Assembly (NCBI RefSeq): GCF_003344045.1
Contig: NZ_QFWX01000002.1
Span: 587,635 to 651,634 of the forward strand
DNA: 64,000 bases
Reading direction: 5' to 3'
DNA from: Marinobacter vulgaris
GTDB lineage: Bacteria; Pseudomonadota; Gammaproteobacteria; Pseudomonadales; Oleiphilaceae
The number at the start of each line of letters is the position of its first letter. The first letter of the stretch is position 1. Positions 19,344 through 28,573 of the stretch are shown here, piece after piece. The notes under the pieces are model-generated. The model had not been told where the DNA came from, ran no database searches, and was given only the letters and a program-made list of their open reading frames with translations. The translations under genes and the position numbers were made by a program.

Positions 19344-20216
19344 TCAGTCTGCCTTCAGGAAGTCGTTGAGGTAGCCCGCCACCAGTGCCGGCTGTTCTTC
19401 CTGCAGAAAATGCCCGGCTTCGACCTGTTCTACACGTAAAGACTCAAAACATTCCTCGATGTGGTTGAGGTACTCCGGAATAATCACCCTGTCTTTGTTG
19501 CCGTAGATGTACATGGAGGGCATTGGCCAGCGATGGGCTGCCGTTGTCGCCCAGCGTCTGGCGTCGTCGGGAAAGGTCCGGTAGAAGTTGGAGCTGGTGC
19601 CGGCGGTGCCCGGAGTTCGGAAGGTACGCAGGTATTCGTCGAAGGCGTCCTGTGGGAAGGGCTCGTCGCTCCAGGTACGCAGGAAATGCCCCAGCCAGGT
19701 TTTTTCGGCACCGGGAATCATCGCCTCGGGCAGCCCCGGCGTTTGCATGAAGTGCTGGTACCAGTAGGCGGCACCACTGCCGGAGCGGACCTTTTCGATT
19801 ACTTCCTGATTGCCCTTCAGATTGTTGATGATGGCAATGTTCATGATCACCATCCGCCGTACCCGCTGGGGTTCGGCCAGGGCCACTTCCTGGGCGACAA
19901 TGCCGCCCCAGTCATGGCCCACGAGCTGGAAGTCTCCAATGCCCAGGGTGTCCAGCAGGCTGATCACATCCTGCGCCATTTCCTGTTTGCGGTAAGGTTC
20001 CACCTCCGGGGTGCGTTCACTGTCGCCCAGCCCCCGCAGGTCCGGGGCAATGATGCGAAACCCCGGTTTCAGGTGTGCAGCAACATGCTCCCAGCAGTAG
20101 GAGCTTTCCGGCCAGCCGTGGATCATTATCAGCGGCTGGCCTTCGGGGTTGCCGCCCTCCCGCCAGGCGAATCGGCCCCGGGGCGTTTGTTGCTGTTTCG
20201 GGTCGGACAGGTGCAT
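19344..20216 (-). CDS. Alpha/beta hydrolase, epoxide hydrolase-like
   Basis: A 290-residue alpha/beta hydrolase. The oxyanion motif is HGWPESSYCWE (HGxP, typical of soluble epoxide hydrolases). The nucleophile elbow VGHDWGG carries Asp, which points to epoxide hydrolase, haloalkane dehalogenase or fluoroacetate dehalogenase chemistry rather than a Ser esterase. A cap domain follows, and the catalytic His is in VEAGHFLQEEQP near the end. There is no signal peptide. It converges with the secreted protein gene, with a 3-bp gap. Confidence 0.85.
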   Translation of the reverse strand: MHLSDPKQQQTPRGRFAWREGGNPEGQPLIMIHGWPESSYCWEHVAAHLKPGFRIIAPDLRGLGDSERTPEVEPYRKQEMAQDVISLLDTLGIGDFQLVGHDWGGIVAQEVALAEPQRVRRMVIMNIAIINNLKGNQEVIEKVRSGSGAAYWYQHFMQTPGLPEAMIPGAEKTWLGHFLRTWSDEPFPQDAFDEYLRTFRTPGTAGTSSNFYRTFPDDARRWATTAAHRWPMPSMYIYGNKDRVIIPEYLNHIEECFESLRVEQVEAGHFLQEEQPALVAGYLNDFLKAD

Positions 20217-20282
20217 TGCGGGACTCCGTGTCTGTCAGTGGTACTGGTGCAAAACCATAAACGTCCGGAAAGGCCGGCGCAA

Positions 20283-21191
20283 TCAGACAGTGTTCGCCGG
20301 CCGGCCCAGATCCCGCAGCACGGTTGCCACAACCATGGGACTCCACAGCAGTCGATGATGGCCCAGGCCACGGGTGCGCAGCACCTTGGCGGTCTCCCAG
20401 TTGTTGTAGACCTTGTCGCTTTCATCGGGTGAGATCGAGGTGTCGTCGTCATCGATCACGATCAGACCCCGTTGGGTGAGAGAGCGGGATAGGACTTCCA
20501 GGTCCAGTTGCTCCCAGACAGATTTGCCAAAACGCTCTTCCATCAGTTCAAGATGGACCGCCAGAACGTCCCGGCTCAGCCCCAGTTGCCGCCCCAGGTT
20601 GTCCATGACCGCGCGAAGGCTTAACGGAGGAGCCAGCATCGCCACGTAGTCAGCCTGCAGGCCATCCGCGATGGCCCGGGCAATGGTAATGGAACCAATG
20701 GAATGCGCGAGAACTCCGTGAACCCGGCCAACACTGGCCGCCACCCTGGCCGTGACTTCGGCCATTTCAAACAGGTCGGTGCTGTCGCCCTGGGCGCGGC
20801 CGTGGGCCGGGGCGTCGTACAGCACCACGCGATAGCCCGCTTCCACCAGGGGGTTTACCCAGGCGCCAAACTGGATGGCGGCTCCGGCCCAGCCATGGAC
20901 GCCAAGAATGGCTGGTCCCTGGCCCCAGGAGTAAACCGGGATGGTGCGGGCACCAGACTGGAGCTGGGTATAGCTGTCGGCGCTGTCCAGCAGGTATTCA
21001 TAACGTATCGGCAGGGGCAGGCGGGATGGCCTGAATGCCATGCGATTGACCAGCCTGCCGGCTTTGCGGGGTGACACCCTGCCATACAGCTGGAGCGCCA
21101 GCCGGGTGGCTGAAAACCCGCCACTGCGTGGAGCCACGCGAGCGACGGGCTGTTGAAAGCTTGCTGATTGAGTGTTCAGTTGTGAGGTCAT
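20283..21191 (-). CDS. Alpha/beta hydrolase (serine type)
   Basis: A 302-residue alpha/beta hydrolase. HGWAGAAIQFGAW gives the oxyanion loop, DAPAHGRAQG the turn after strand 4, and AHSIGS the Ser nucleophile (SxG-like elbow). The catalytic His is probably in LGHHRLLWS near residue 280. It is likely a lipase or esterase with no export signal. It is transcribed toward the epoxide hydrolase-like gene with 66 bp between them, and away from the GlxA-type regulator. Confidence 0.8.
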   Translation of the reverse strand: MTSQLNTQSASFQQPVARVAPRSGGFSATRLALQLYGRVSPRKAGRLVNRMAFRPSRLPLPIRYEYLLDSADSYTQLQSGARTIPVYSWGQGPAILGVHGWAGAAIQFGAWVNPLVEAGYRVVLYDAPAHGRAQGDSTDLFEMAEVTARVAASVGRVHGVLAHSIGSITIARAIADGLQADYVAMLAPPLSLRAVMDNLGRQLGLSRDVLAVHLELMEERFGKSVWEQLDLEVLSRSLTQRGLIVIDDDDTSISPDESDKVYNNWETAKVLRTRGLGHHRLLWSPMVVATVLRDLGRPANTV

Positions 21192-21261
21192 GGTGAAAGT
21201 CCTTCTTCCTGCATTGGTGGATGACAGGTTCAGATTAGGACTTGCGGCTTGCCAGCAGGAG

Positions 21262-21287
21262 TGGCATATTTGACATATAAAATGCCA
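21262..21287. promoter_or_regulatory. Inverted repeat between a hydrolase gene and a GlxA-type regulator
   Basis: TGGCATATT and AAAATGCCA form an inverted repeat (8 of 9 pairs) over 26 bp, 14 bp before the GTG start of the regulator and in the shared divergent region. A possible autoregulatory or shared operator. Confidence 0.4.
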
Positions 21288-21301
21288 AAAGGGCCAAATC
21301 C

Positions 21302-22306
21302 GTGTTCAATATTGCGATCGTTGCCTTGCCCAACTGCCATGCCTCAGGCGTGCACGGCGTGATGGATTTCTTTACTGTGGCCAATTTCTGTGGCCGTGCT
21401 CCCGTCGGGCACAGTGAACCCCTGTTCAATTGCCAGGTGGTAACGGTAGACAACGAACCCGTTCGTGGTTACAGCGGCGCTGTGGTAACGCCGACCATAC
21501 GCCGGGGCGACTTTCGGGCCGATCTGATTGTGGTTGGGTCCTCTGTGGAGGCAGCCGTCGGGGCGGAACACCTTGAGCGCACCCTGGCGCCAGCAAAACC
21601 ACTGTACGGCTGGCTGCGGGAAGCATTGGACCGAGAGGCAGTCATTGCCAGTGTCTGTACCGGCAGTTTTGTACTGGCGGAGGCGGGGCTGCTGGATGAT
21701 CAGGTGGCCACTACCCACTGGCGGGCAGCGCCGATGTTCCGTCGCCGATACCCGCACCTGCGCCTGGAAGAGGACCAACTGCTGGTGGACAACGGCCAGA
21801 TCATCTGTGCCGGCGGCGCTACGGCGTTTGTGGACCTGTGCATTTACCTGGTGGAGCGTTTTGCTTCGCCGGCCATTGCCCTGGCCTGCAGCAAGATGCT
21901 GGTACTGGACGGCCGTCGAACGGAACAGACGCCTTACATGGCGTTCTACAGCCAGAAAGCCCACCAGGATGATGCCATCCGCAAGGCACAAAGCTGGCTT
22001 GAACGGCATTATGCCGACTCTATCACCATTGATGAGGTGGCTGCGGTGGCCGGCCTTGGCACACGCACCTTCAAGCGCCGCTTCAAGGAGGCGACCGGGG
22101 AAACGCCCATTGGCTATCTTCAGCATTTGCGAATCGAAGCGGCCAAGCACCTGCTGGAATCCAGCCGTGAACAGACGGCGCGTATTATCTGGAGCGTGGG
22201 TTACGAAGACGCCAGTTCATTCCGGAGGCTGTTCAAACGCACGGTAGGTTGTACCATGGAGCAGTATCGCAAGCGTTTCAGTTATGTATCCCCGCATGCA
22301 GCATAG
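21302..22306 (+). CDS. GlxA-type transcriptional regulator (DJ-1/PfpI domain plus AraC HTH)
   Basis: A 334-residue regulator with an N-terminal class I glutamine amidotransferase-like domain ([37 protein letters not shown] with the nucleophile-elbow-like Cys) and a C-terminal AraC double helix-turn-helix (about 230-330; [30 protein letters not shown] as two stretches). GTG 21302 is used because no ATG precedes the first conserved strand. Such regulators often control catabolism of amines or small nitrogen compounds. Its target here is unknown; the divergent hydrolase is a candidate. Confidence 0.85.
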   Translation: MFNIAIVALPNCHASGVHGVMDFFTVANFCGRAPVGHSEPLFNCQVVTVDNEPVRGYSGAVVTPTIRRGDFRADLIVVGSSVEAAVGAEHLERTLAPAKPLYGWLREALDREAVIASVCTGSFVLAEAGLLDDQVATTHWRAAPMFRRRYPHLRLEEDQLLVDNGQIICAGGATAFVDLCIYLVERFASPAIALACSKMLVLDGRRTEQTPYMAFYSQKAHQDDAIRKAQSWLERHYADSITIDEVAAVAGLGTRTFKRRFKEATGETPIGYLQHLRIEAAKHLLESSREQTARIIWSVGYEDASSFRRLFKRTVGCTMEQYRKRFSYVSPHAA

Positions 22307-22340
22307 ACCCTGGCCAGCCACCGAACCGAATAGGAACCCC

Positions 22341-23279
22341 ATGCCCGGTAAAAACTCTACCCGCCTCAACAAATACATCAGCGAGAGTGGCATGTGTTCC
22401 CGGCGGGAGGCGGACCGTTATATCGAGAACGGCAACGTCGCTATCAATGGTAAAGCTGCCCAGGTGGGGGATCAGGTCCTTCCGGGGGACAGGGTTACCG
22501 TTAACGGCCAGCTGATCGAACCCCGGGACGAGGAAGACCTGATCTTCATCGCCCTGAACAAGCCCGTGGGCGTGGTCAGCACCACCGACCCGGCGGAACC
22601 CCGGAACATCGTCAATCACGTCGGCCACGGTGAGCGGATCTTCCCCATAGGCCGCCTCGACAAGGACTCCCAGGGGCTGATTTTCCTCACCAGCAACGGC
22701 GACCTGGTCAACAAGATCCTGCGGGCCGGCAACAACCATGAGAAAGAATACCTGGTGACTGTCAACAAGCCGGTGACGGCAGAGTTTGTCCAGGGCATGA
22801 GCGCCGGTGTGCCGATCCTGGGCACGGTCACCAAACGCTGCAGGGTGGAGAAGGTCTCCCGTTTCGTGTTCCGAATCACCCTGGTGCAGGGCCTGAACCG
22901 GCAGATCCGCCGCATGTGCGAATTCTTCGATTACGACGTCACCAGACTCGAGCGCGTGCGCATCATGAACATCAGCCTGAAGGGCCTGCCGGTGGGCGAG
23001 TGGCGTGACCTGGGTGAGAAGGAGTTGGCTGGCCTGTTTGAGATGATCCGGGACTCGTCATCGGATGTCAGTCCGGACACCCGCAGTGAAACGAAGAAAC
23101 CGGCGGCTAAAAAGCCGGGCAAAAAATTGGGTAAGCCGCCCCAGGGGGCCGGTGGCAGGAATGGAAAGGGGGGAGCCCCGGGAAAACCGGCCGGCAAACG
23201 CGGCAAGCCCCCGCGGCCGGGAAAACCCGCTAAACCGGTAAAGCCACGGAAACCCCGCAAGCCCAGCGTCAAGCGTTAG
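22341..23279 (+). CDS. rluF: 23S rRNA pseudouridine synthase, RluF-like
   Basis: Pseudouridine synthase of the RsuA/RluB/E/F family, 312 residues. The N-terminal S4 domain ([22 protein letters not shown]) is followed by the catalytic [18 protein letters not shown], whose Asp is the nucleophile and which matches RluF closely; QIRRMC is the later family motif. The tail from about residue 250 is almost wholly Lys, Pro, Gly and Arg, probably an rRNA-binding extension. ATG 22341 with AGGAA upstream is chosen over an in-frame ATG at 22284 that lies inside the preceding gene's end. Confidence 0.88.
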   Translation: MPGKNSTRLNKYISESGMCSRREADRYIENGNVAINGKAAQVGDQVLPGDRVTVNGQLIEPRDEEDLIFIALNKPVGVVSTTDPAEPRNIVNHVGHGERIFPIGRLDKDSQGLIFLTSNGDLVNKILRAGNNHEKEYLVTVNKPVTAEFVQGMSAGVPILGTVTKRCRVEKVSRFVFRITLVQGLNRQIRRMCEFFDYDVTRLERVRIMNISLKGLPVGEWRDLGEKELAGLFEMIRDSSSDVSPDTRSETKKPAAKKPGKKLGKPPQGAGGRNGKGGAPGKPAGKRGKPPRPGKPAKPVKPRKPRKPSVKR

Positions 23280-23359
23280 CATAGGTTCACTTCCGTACGG
23301 CACCCGGGTGCCGCTGCCGCTATGCTGTACCGTTTTTCACTCCTGGCCGGATACTCTGA

Positions 23360-23983
23360 ATGTTTGAAGCGTTTGTCAGTACCTATATCAGCAGCACGAT
23401 CCGTTTCCTGTTCCTGCTGGCACCGTTCTTTGTGGTGACCATGTTCCTGGCTCTGACCCGGGGCCTGCCGGCGGCCGAAAAGAGCTCGATTATCCGCCGC
23501 TCCACTGTCTCGGCGCTGATCCTGGGGCTGATACTGTTCTTTGCCGGCCCGGTACTGTTCAGTGCCATTGGCATTACCCTGAACTCATTCCGGATCGGTG
23601 CCGGAAGCCTGCTGTTCCTGACGGCCATCAGCCTGGTTACCAGTGGTACCCGCAACCACGCCACCGGGCTGCCGGACGAGGACCGTGACGATATCGCCGT
23701 AGTGCCCTTGGCGATACCGGTGATGATCGGCCCCGCCACCATTGGTGCTATTCTGGTTTACGGTGCCGAGTTGAGCAGCGTATCGGAGGTGCTTGGAGGC
23801 CTGCTCGGGCTGGTGTCAGGGCTGGTCATACTGGCGGTACTGCTTCACCTGTCCGGTTACCTGGAAAAAGTCCTGGGCAAGACCGGGTTAAACATTCTTT
23901 CCAAGATCAGTGGTCTTATTCTGTCTGCCATGGCGGCGGAGATCGTGTTGACGGGGATAGCCGGATTCATGGCGTCTGTTTGA
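23360..23983 (+). CDS. MarC family integral membrane protein
   Basis: A 207-residue protein with about six TM helices and the MarC pattern (FFVVTMFLALTRGLPAAEK at the N-terminus; AIPVMIGPATIGAILVYG in the middle). The family has no proven transport substrate; its early link to multiple antibiotic resistance has not held up. It is monocistronic or in a loose cluster with chaC 25 bp downstream. Confidence 0.85.
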   Translation: MFEAFVSTYISSTIRFLFLLAPFFVVTMFLALTRGLPAAEKSSIIRRSTVSALILGLILFFAGPVLFSAIGITLNSFRIGAGSLLFLTAISLVTSGTRNHATGLPDEDRDDIAVVPLAIPVMIGPATIGAILVYGAELSSVSEVLGGLLGLVSGLVILAVLLHLSGYLEKVLGKTGLNILSKISGLILSAMAAEIVLTGIAGFMASV

Positions 23984-24008
23984 GTAATTTCGGGGATGAT
24001 CGAGGCTG

Positions 24009-24563
24009 ATGACCATAACAACCGTTGAACACAACCGCCTGCGTCAGAACTTCGAGGGCCTGTCTTCGGTCTGGCTGTTCGGTTACGGCTCGCTGATCTA
24101 CAAGGTGGATTTCCCGTTTATCGAGCAGCGCCCGGCGACCATTGAGGGCTGGGCGCGGCGTTTCTGGCAGGGCTCCCATGATCATCGCGGTACTCCGGAA
24201 GCCCCGGGCCGGGTGGTGACCCTGATCGAACAGCCTGGTGCCCTTTGCAAGGGTATGGCCTATCGGGTATCACCGGAGGTGTTCGAGCACCTGGATATAA
24301 GGGAAAAGAACGGTTACCTGCGATTCAGCACCCCCATGGTTTTTCACGACGACAGCAGCGCCGAGGGCCTTGTCTACATCGCTACTGCGGAAAACGCCGC
24401 CTTTCTGGGGCCAGCCCCTTCCGTCGATATTGCCCGCCAGATTGCGCGATCGTCAGGCCCCAGTGGTCCCAATAGCGAATACCTGCTGAAACTGGCGGAG
24501 GCGCTCAGGGCCCTTGGCGATCACGACCCTCATGTCTTTGAGCTGGAGTCTCACCTGCGTTGA
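24009..24563 (+). CDS. chaC: ChaC-like gamma-glutamylcyclotransferase
   Basis: A 184-residue protein with the ChaC glutathione-binding loop WLFGYGSLIYKVDFPF at residues 18-33 and the conserved RFWQGSHDHRGTPEAPGRVVTL segment that follows. ChaC proteins cleave glutathione to 5-oxoproline and Cys-Gly in the cytoplasm. The length is slightly short of E. coli ChaC (231 aa) at the C-terminus but the catalytic fold is complete. It may be cotranscribed with marC. Confidence 0.88.
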   Translation: MTITTVEHNRLRQNFEGLSSVWLFGYGSLIYKVDFPFIEQRPATIEGWARRFWQGSHDHRGTPEAPGRVVTLIEQPGALCKGMAYRVSPEVFEHLDIREKNGYLRFSTPMVFHDDSSAEGLVYIATAENAAFLGPAPSVDIARQIARSSGPSGPNSEYLLKLAEALRALGDHDPHVFELESHLR

Positions 24564-24710
24564 CGCCACTGGAAAGGGTCAACCGGCGCAGACAAGTGTA
24601 AAGACGCTCATTACCAGAGTAAAAGAAGTGCAAAGCGCCCCCGCTTCACCTGACATCACCCGGTGATATCGTGGATACGACAGTGGCTATCATCCCGCAG
24701 AGCAGGGTGC

Positions 24711-25619
24711 TCAGCTGCTCATCGATGTGACCCGCTGAGTATCCGGATTAAAGTTTCTGGCCGGCGCCCTTGAGCGGCGCCGGTGTTGCTGCAGGCCGAT
24801 CAGAATCAGGGGCACCACGATCATGGTGCTGCCGGCCAGGAACCACAGGTCCGGCACTTCCGAGAACCAGATCCAGCCAATGCCAACCGCCCAGATCAGC
24901 CCGGTGTATTCGGCGCTGGTGACCTGGTTGGCATCGACCTGTTTGTAGGCCAGCAATACGGTGATGTTGTAGCCCAGGATAAACAGGGCCGAACCCAGCG
25001 CACTGACAAGTATCGAGTTGTCCCAGGCGGCGCCTTCCCAGATGGCCAGGGCACCGGCGGCGGGGATGATCAGCAGGTAGTTCAGCAGCAGTTTATGCAC
25101 TGTGGTCTGCTCTTTGGGCAGCTTGCGTACCATGACGGCGTTGATGGACAGAGTAAGGGCCGCTGCCAGAGCAGCGATGGCCGCCCAGTTGAACTCGACC
25201 GGCCGCAGGATAACGACAATGCCGGCGAAGCCGCTGAATACGGCGATGACGCTCAACGGTGTCAGTTTTTCCCGGAATACAATGGTGGACAGCACCATGA
25301 CCAGGATAGGGGCGGCGTAGAAGACGGCGTTGGCAGTGGCCAGTGGCAGGTTGGCCAGGGCAACCACCATGCATAGCAGGCCTGCCAGATGGATATGCGC
25401 CCGCACGGCATGGATTCTGAATCCGGTGAACAGGTGCTTCCTGTTGAGCTGTCCGGCCAGGGGCAGCAACAGCAGCAGGGTGATGACGCAGCGCAGGAAG
25501 GCAAACTGGAAGATGGGGGCGCCGGGTTCCATCAGTTTGATAAAGACGTCAGATATGATGGCCATGGCGTTGCCGATCACCAGCAGAAGGATTGCACTGT
25601 TTACGGTTTTGCCTGACAT
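24711..25619 (-). CDS. DMT-family (EamA) transporter
   Basis: About 302 residues with ten predicted TM helices in two EamA repeats (first ending near LPLATANAVFYAAPILVMVLS, second near NQVTSAEYTGLIWAVGIGWI). The family exports amino acids, metabolites or riboflavin-like compounds; substrate unknown. ATG 25619 is chosen because the longer frame to 25790 reads straight through the hairpin element at 25663-25768 and gives an implausible Arg/Pro-rich leader. It is divergent from a LysR gene that may regulate it. Confidence 0.85.
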   Translation of the reverse strand: MSGKTVNSAILLLVIGNAMAIISDVFIKLMEPGAPIFQFAFLRCVITLLLLLPLAGQLNRKHLFTGFRIHAVRAHIHLAGLLCMVVALANLPLATANAVFYAAPILVMVLSTIVFREKLTPLSVIAVFSGFAGIVVILRPVEFNWAAIAALAAALTLSINAVMVRKLPKEQTTVHKLLLNYLLIIPAAGALAIWEGAAWDNSILVSALGSALFILGYNITVLLAYKQVDANQVTSAEYTGLIWAVGIGWIWFSEVPDLWFLAGSTMIVVPLILIGLQQHRRRSRAPARNFNPDTQRVTSMSS

Positions 25620-25662
25620 ACGACTCCCCTTGAACTCTTTGATATCTAGCTTCGGTGCATTC

Positions 25663-25768
25663 GCCGGGCGGGTAGGCCTCTCCGAAACACGCCTCAAGAC
25701 GTCCCTGTTCGGCTCGGGCTCCGCCATCCATGGCTCCGCACGGTTTCGGAGAGGCCTACCCACCCGGC
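25663..25768 (+). repeat. Dispersed hairpin element, copy C
   Basis: 26-bp inverted arms (25663-25688, 25743-25768) with one mismatch around a 54-nt core that carries CTCCGCCATCCATGGCTCCG. It lies 44 bp upstream of the EamA exporter start codon and 86 bp from the LysR start, inside a divergent promoter region. Arms (GCCGGGCGGGTAGGCC...) differ from the other copies. Confidence 0.88.
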
Positions 25769-25802
25769 TCCCTGAATGCTGTGATGGCATTCTATCGGTG
25801 TG

Positions 25803-25842
25803 CTAATATCCGATAAAATGATCTTTAATCCATCGGTATTAG
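25803..25842. promoter_or_regulatory. Inverted repeat upstream of LysR gene
   Basis: CTAATATCCGAT (25803-25814) and ATCGGTATTAG (25832-25842) are complementary with a single bulged base and 17 bp between them. The repeat ends 11 bp before the LysR start codon and faces the divergent EamA exporter, so it is a candidate autoregulatory LysR site. Confidence 0.45.
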
Positions 25843-25853
25843 AAAAATAGATA

Positions 25854-26801
25854 ATGAAGCTTCCACCCCTGAAATCCCTGCCCGTCTTTGAGGCCGTTGC
25901 CCGGTTGAACAGTTTTTCGCTGGCCGCCGAAGAGCTGGCTGTGAGTCAGAGTGCGGTCAGTCATCAGATCAAGCAGTTGGAGACCTACCTGGGTGAGAAG
26001 CTGTTCTGGCGCAGTGGCCGAACGCTGGCACTGACTGACGAGGGGCGGCAGTATCTGGATGGCATCGGTACGGCGTTGTTGCAGATTGAGCGGGTGAGTG
26101 AGCAGTTGCTGGGGCATGAGGAGTCGCGGTTGCGGCTTTCAGTGTTCAGTTCGTTTGCGGTGCGCTGGCTGGTGCCGCGGTTGCCGGATTTGCAGCGGGA
26201 GCACCCGCAGCTGGAGCTGTCGCTGGAAATGAGCAGTGAGAATCCGGTGTTGTCGGATCGGGTCGCGGACTGTTTTATTACCATCAAGCCGGCGTCGGCG
26301 GCGTTCAGCTATGAATTGCTGTACATCGAACGGCTGTTTCCGGTGTGCAGCCAGGATTACTGGCAGCGGATCCGGCGGGAGCTGGGGCGGGATTCAGAAA
26401 TCGAGGGGCGGGATGAGCCGGAGTTGTCACCGGAGGAAGTGTCCCGGTTTCCGCTGCTTTCCACCCACAGTATTTTCGACAAGGCGGCCGGTGACTGGGA
26501 GGCCTGGTATCGCGGAGTGGATCAGGCCATTCCCGGCACGGCGCGGATCCAGCATTTCAGTCATATGTTGCTGGCGCTGGAGGCGGCGCGCTTTCATCAG
26601 GGGATCGCGCTGACCAATGATTACATGCTCAGCACGCGCAAGGATTCGGGGGACTTTGTCCGCTTGCCCAGCCACTCGGTGATGACCGGTGACAAGTTCT
26701 ACTTTGCCTGGAAAACCAGCCGCCGGCGCGAGCGGGGAATCCAGATTTTGCGCCGTTGGCTGGTGGATGAGGCCATTCGGGGTGGTCTCAGGGCGGAGTG
26801 A
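25854..26801 (+). CDS. LysR family transcriptional regulator (GcvA-like)
   Basis: A 315-residue regulator with an N-terminal winged HTH (LPPLKSLPVFEAVARLNSFS then AAEELAVSQSAVSHQIKQLE) of the GcvA type and a periplasmic-binding-like effector domain. It is divergent from an EamA exporter with an inverted repeat between them, and ends 4 bp before the convergent ABC permease gene. Effector unknown; control of the exporter is inferred from position. Confidence 0.88.
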   Translation: MKLPPLKSLPVFEAVARLNSFSLAAEELAVSQSAVSHQIKQLETYLGEKLFWRSGRTLALTDEGRQYLDGIGTALLQIERVSEQLLGHEESRLRLSVFSSFAVRWLVPRLPDLQREHPQLELSLEMSSENPVLSDRVADCFITIKPASAAFSYELLYIERLFPVCSQDYWQRIRRELGRDSEIEGRDEPELSPEEVSRFPLLSTHSIFDKAAGDWEAWYRGVDQAIPGTARIQHFSHMLLALEAARFHQGIALTNDYMLSTRKDSGDFVRLPSHSVMTGDKFYFAWKTSRRRERGIQILRRWLVDEAIRGGLRAE

Positions 26802-26804
26802 GTG

Positions 26805-27575
26805 TCAGAGATACTGGTAACGAAGCAGCCTGTGCTTGATGCGTTCAAGGATCACCTGGTCAATCACCGCAGCCAGTATCGCAATCACTAGGATGTTGGT
26901 CATCACTCCGGTCATGTCCGCAATCTCGCCGGAATAGGCCAGGGATTTGCCCAGGCCGGCGCTAAAGCCGACGATCATCTCGGCCGAGATCAGAGCGCGC
27001 CAGGCATTGCCGAAGGCCAGCTGGGCGCCGGTGATCAGCTCCGGGGTCACCGCCGGAAAGTAGACCCGCCTGAGCATCTGCATCTTTGATGCACCCATCA
27101 CTCGCGCGGCCGAGATATGCACTTTCTCGACGCTCTCGGTAGCATTCATCACGCTCAGGGCGGTGGGGAAGAACGCGCCGATGGCCACCACCACAATGAT
27201 CGGCAGGTTGCCGAAGCCCATCAGGATCAGGAACAGCGGCACCCAGGCAATGGACGGGATGGATTGCAGGATAATGATGGCGGCCTTCAGGGTGCTACGC
27301 ACCATGTCGAGGGTGCCCCCTACCAGCCCCAGAACAATGCCAAAGAACAGAGCGGCCCCGTAGCCGATACCGAGGCGGCTCATGCTGTTGCCAAGTCCCT
27401 CGTAGAAGTCGCCGCTGTTCAGTTCCTCCCACAAACGCTGCAGGGCCACCGGTACATCCGGCATCAGGAAGTCCGGCAGGAACCAGGCCGCCACCTGCCA
27501 GAAAAACAGGATGATGGCGATAGCGGCCACATAGGCCCGTTTGCTGGCAACGCCGGTTGGCTGAGTGCTACTCAT
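26805..27575 (-). CDS. ABC transporter permease (SsuC/TauC/NitT family)
   Basis: A 256-residue inner-membrane permease with about six TM helices and the EAA loop (AARVMGASKMQMLRRVYFPAVTPELITG) near residue 170 that contacts the ATPase. It is the third gene of a leftward ABC operon (ATPase, binding protein, permease), starting 3 bp before the binding-protein stop. The family takes up sulfonates, taurine, nitrate or pyrimidine precursors; the substrate here is not evident. Confidence 0.9.
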   Translation of the reverse strand: MSSTQPTGVASKRAYVAAIAIILFFWQVAAWFLPDFLMPDVPVALQRLWEELNSGDFYEGLGNSMSRLGIGYGAALFFGIVLGLVGGTLDMVRSTLKAAIIILQSIPSIAWVPLFLILMGFGNLPIIVVVAIGAFFPTALSVMNATESVEKVHISAARVMGASKMQMLRRVYFPAVTPELITGAQLAFGNAWRALISAEMIVGFSAGLGKSLAYSGEIADMTGVMTNILVIAILAAVIDQVILERIKHRLLRYQYL

Positions 27576-27577
27576 GC

Positions 27578-28573
27578 CTAGAGCTCACGCGCCTGCTGCC
27601 AGGACAGGTCCAGCAGGGCATCGACATCAAACTCGCCTTCCACCTGAAGAATGCCCTGTTCCTGCATGATGGCCGCCAGTTCCCGCATGCGGCCGATATC
27701 ATCCTCGGTCAGCTTGGCACTGAAATCGTTGGTCTTGATGGCTTCGGTGATCACCTGTTCGCTGGGCACGTCGCCCTGATTGCGGGACTTTACGACCGGC
27801 TCGCGGATAAAGTAGTCGGTGATATAGGGCGCTGCCTTCTCGGGGCTGCTCTCAAGCATATCTATGGCTTCGCGCTGAGCATCCAGGGCTGACCAGAGCA
27901 CCTCCTTGCGGTTTTTCAGGGTTTCGCCGGAGGTGATCACCACCATGCAGGGGAAAGGCCAGACTTCACCAATCTCGTAGATCTGTTTGACCGGCGCCAC
28001 CAGCTGCGCAATACGGTCATAGGGCTCGAACAGGAAGGCGGCATCCACGCGGCCACCGACCAGTGACTGCACGGCCACGGAAGGGGCAACGCCCATGATA
28101 TTCAGATCCGACGGTTCCAGTCCGGCATTGGCCAGCATCACGCCCTTGAGCACGATGTCTGCAGTGCTGCCCTGTTTCTGGGACGCCAGGCTCTTGCCCT
28201 CGAGATCCTCAACCGACTCAATGCCGGAGTCCTCGCGCACCAGCAGGGAGTGATAACCGCGCTGGGCCCCGCCGACGATTTTCAGATCTGCCCCCTTGGA
28301 AGCCCAGGTAAAGGCGTTGGAGAAGCCGAGTACGCCGATATCCAGCTGGCCGCCGACAATCCCCTTGATCAGATCAGTGCCCGAGGTAAATTCGATCAGC
28401 TGTGCGTCCAGGCCATACTTCTCATACAGGCCCGCTTCGTAGGCCAGCATGGCCTGGGCATCGTCCATGACCCGGACATAACCGACGCGGAATTCTTCTG
28501 CTGCCGTTGTCGGGCCGGCGACAGCCAGGCCCAGCAGCAAGGCAAGCAGGGGAGCCATTAAAGAGCGTTTCAT
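27578..28573 (-). CDS. ABC transporter substrate-binding protein (TauA/SsuA/NitT family)
   Basis: A 331-residue periplasmic protein with a signal peptide (MKRSLMAPLLALLLGLAVA...AAEEFRVGYVRV). The NMT1/SsuA-like fold is visible in LYEKYGLDAQLIEFTSGTDLIKGIVGGQLDIGVLGFSNAF (as separate stretches), the pattern for ligand-loaded bi-lobed binding proteins. ATGA overlap with the ATPase stop implies translational coupling. No motif fixes the ligand; taurine or an alkanesulfonate is the conventional guess. Confidence 0.88.
   Translation of the reverse strand: MKRSLMAPLLALLLGLAVAGPTTAAEEFRVGYVRVMDDAQAMLAYEAGLYEKYGLDAQLIEFTSGTDLIKGIVGGQLDIGVLGFSNAFTWASKGADLKIVGGAQRGYHSLLVREDSGIESVEDLEGKSLASQKQGSTADIVLKGVMLANAGLEPSDLNIMGVAPSVAVQSLVGGRVDAAFLFEPYDRIAQLVAPVKQIYEIGEVWPFPCMVVITSGETLKNRKEVLWSALDAQREAIDMLESSPEKAAPYITDYFIREPVVKSRNQGDVPSEQVITEAIKTNDFSAKLTEDDIGRMRELAAIMQEQGILQVEGEFDVDALLDLSWQQAREL

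Noticed and set aside
23298..23313. Perfect palindrome CGGCACCCGGGTGCCG between rluF and marC
   Set aside because: No U tract or known operator; short GC palindromes are common here, so it was not listed as a terminator or operator.
24564..24710. Intergenic stretch between chaC and the first EamA gene
   Set aside because: No hairpin, ORF or motif better than chance could be identified.
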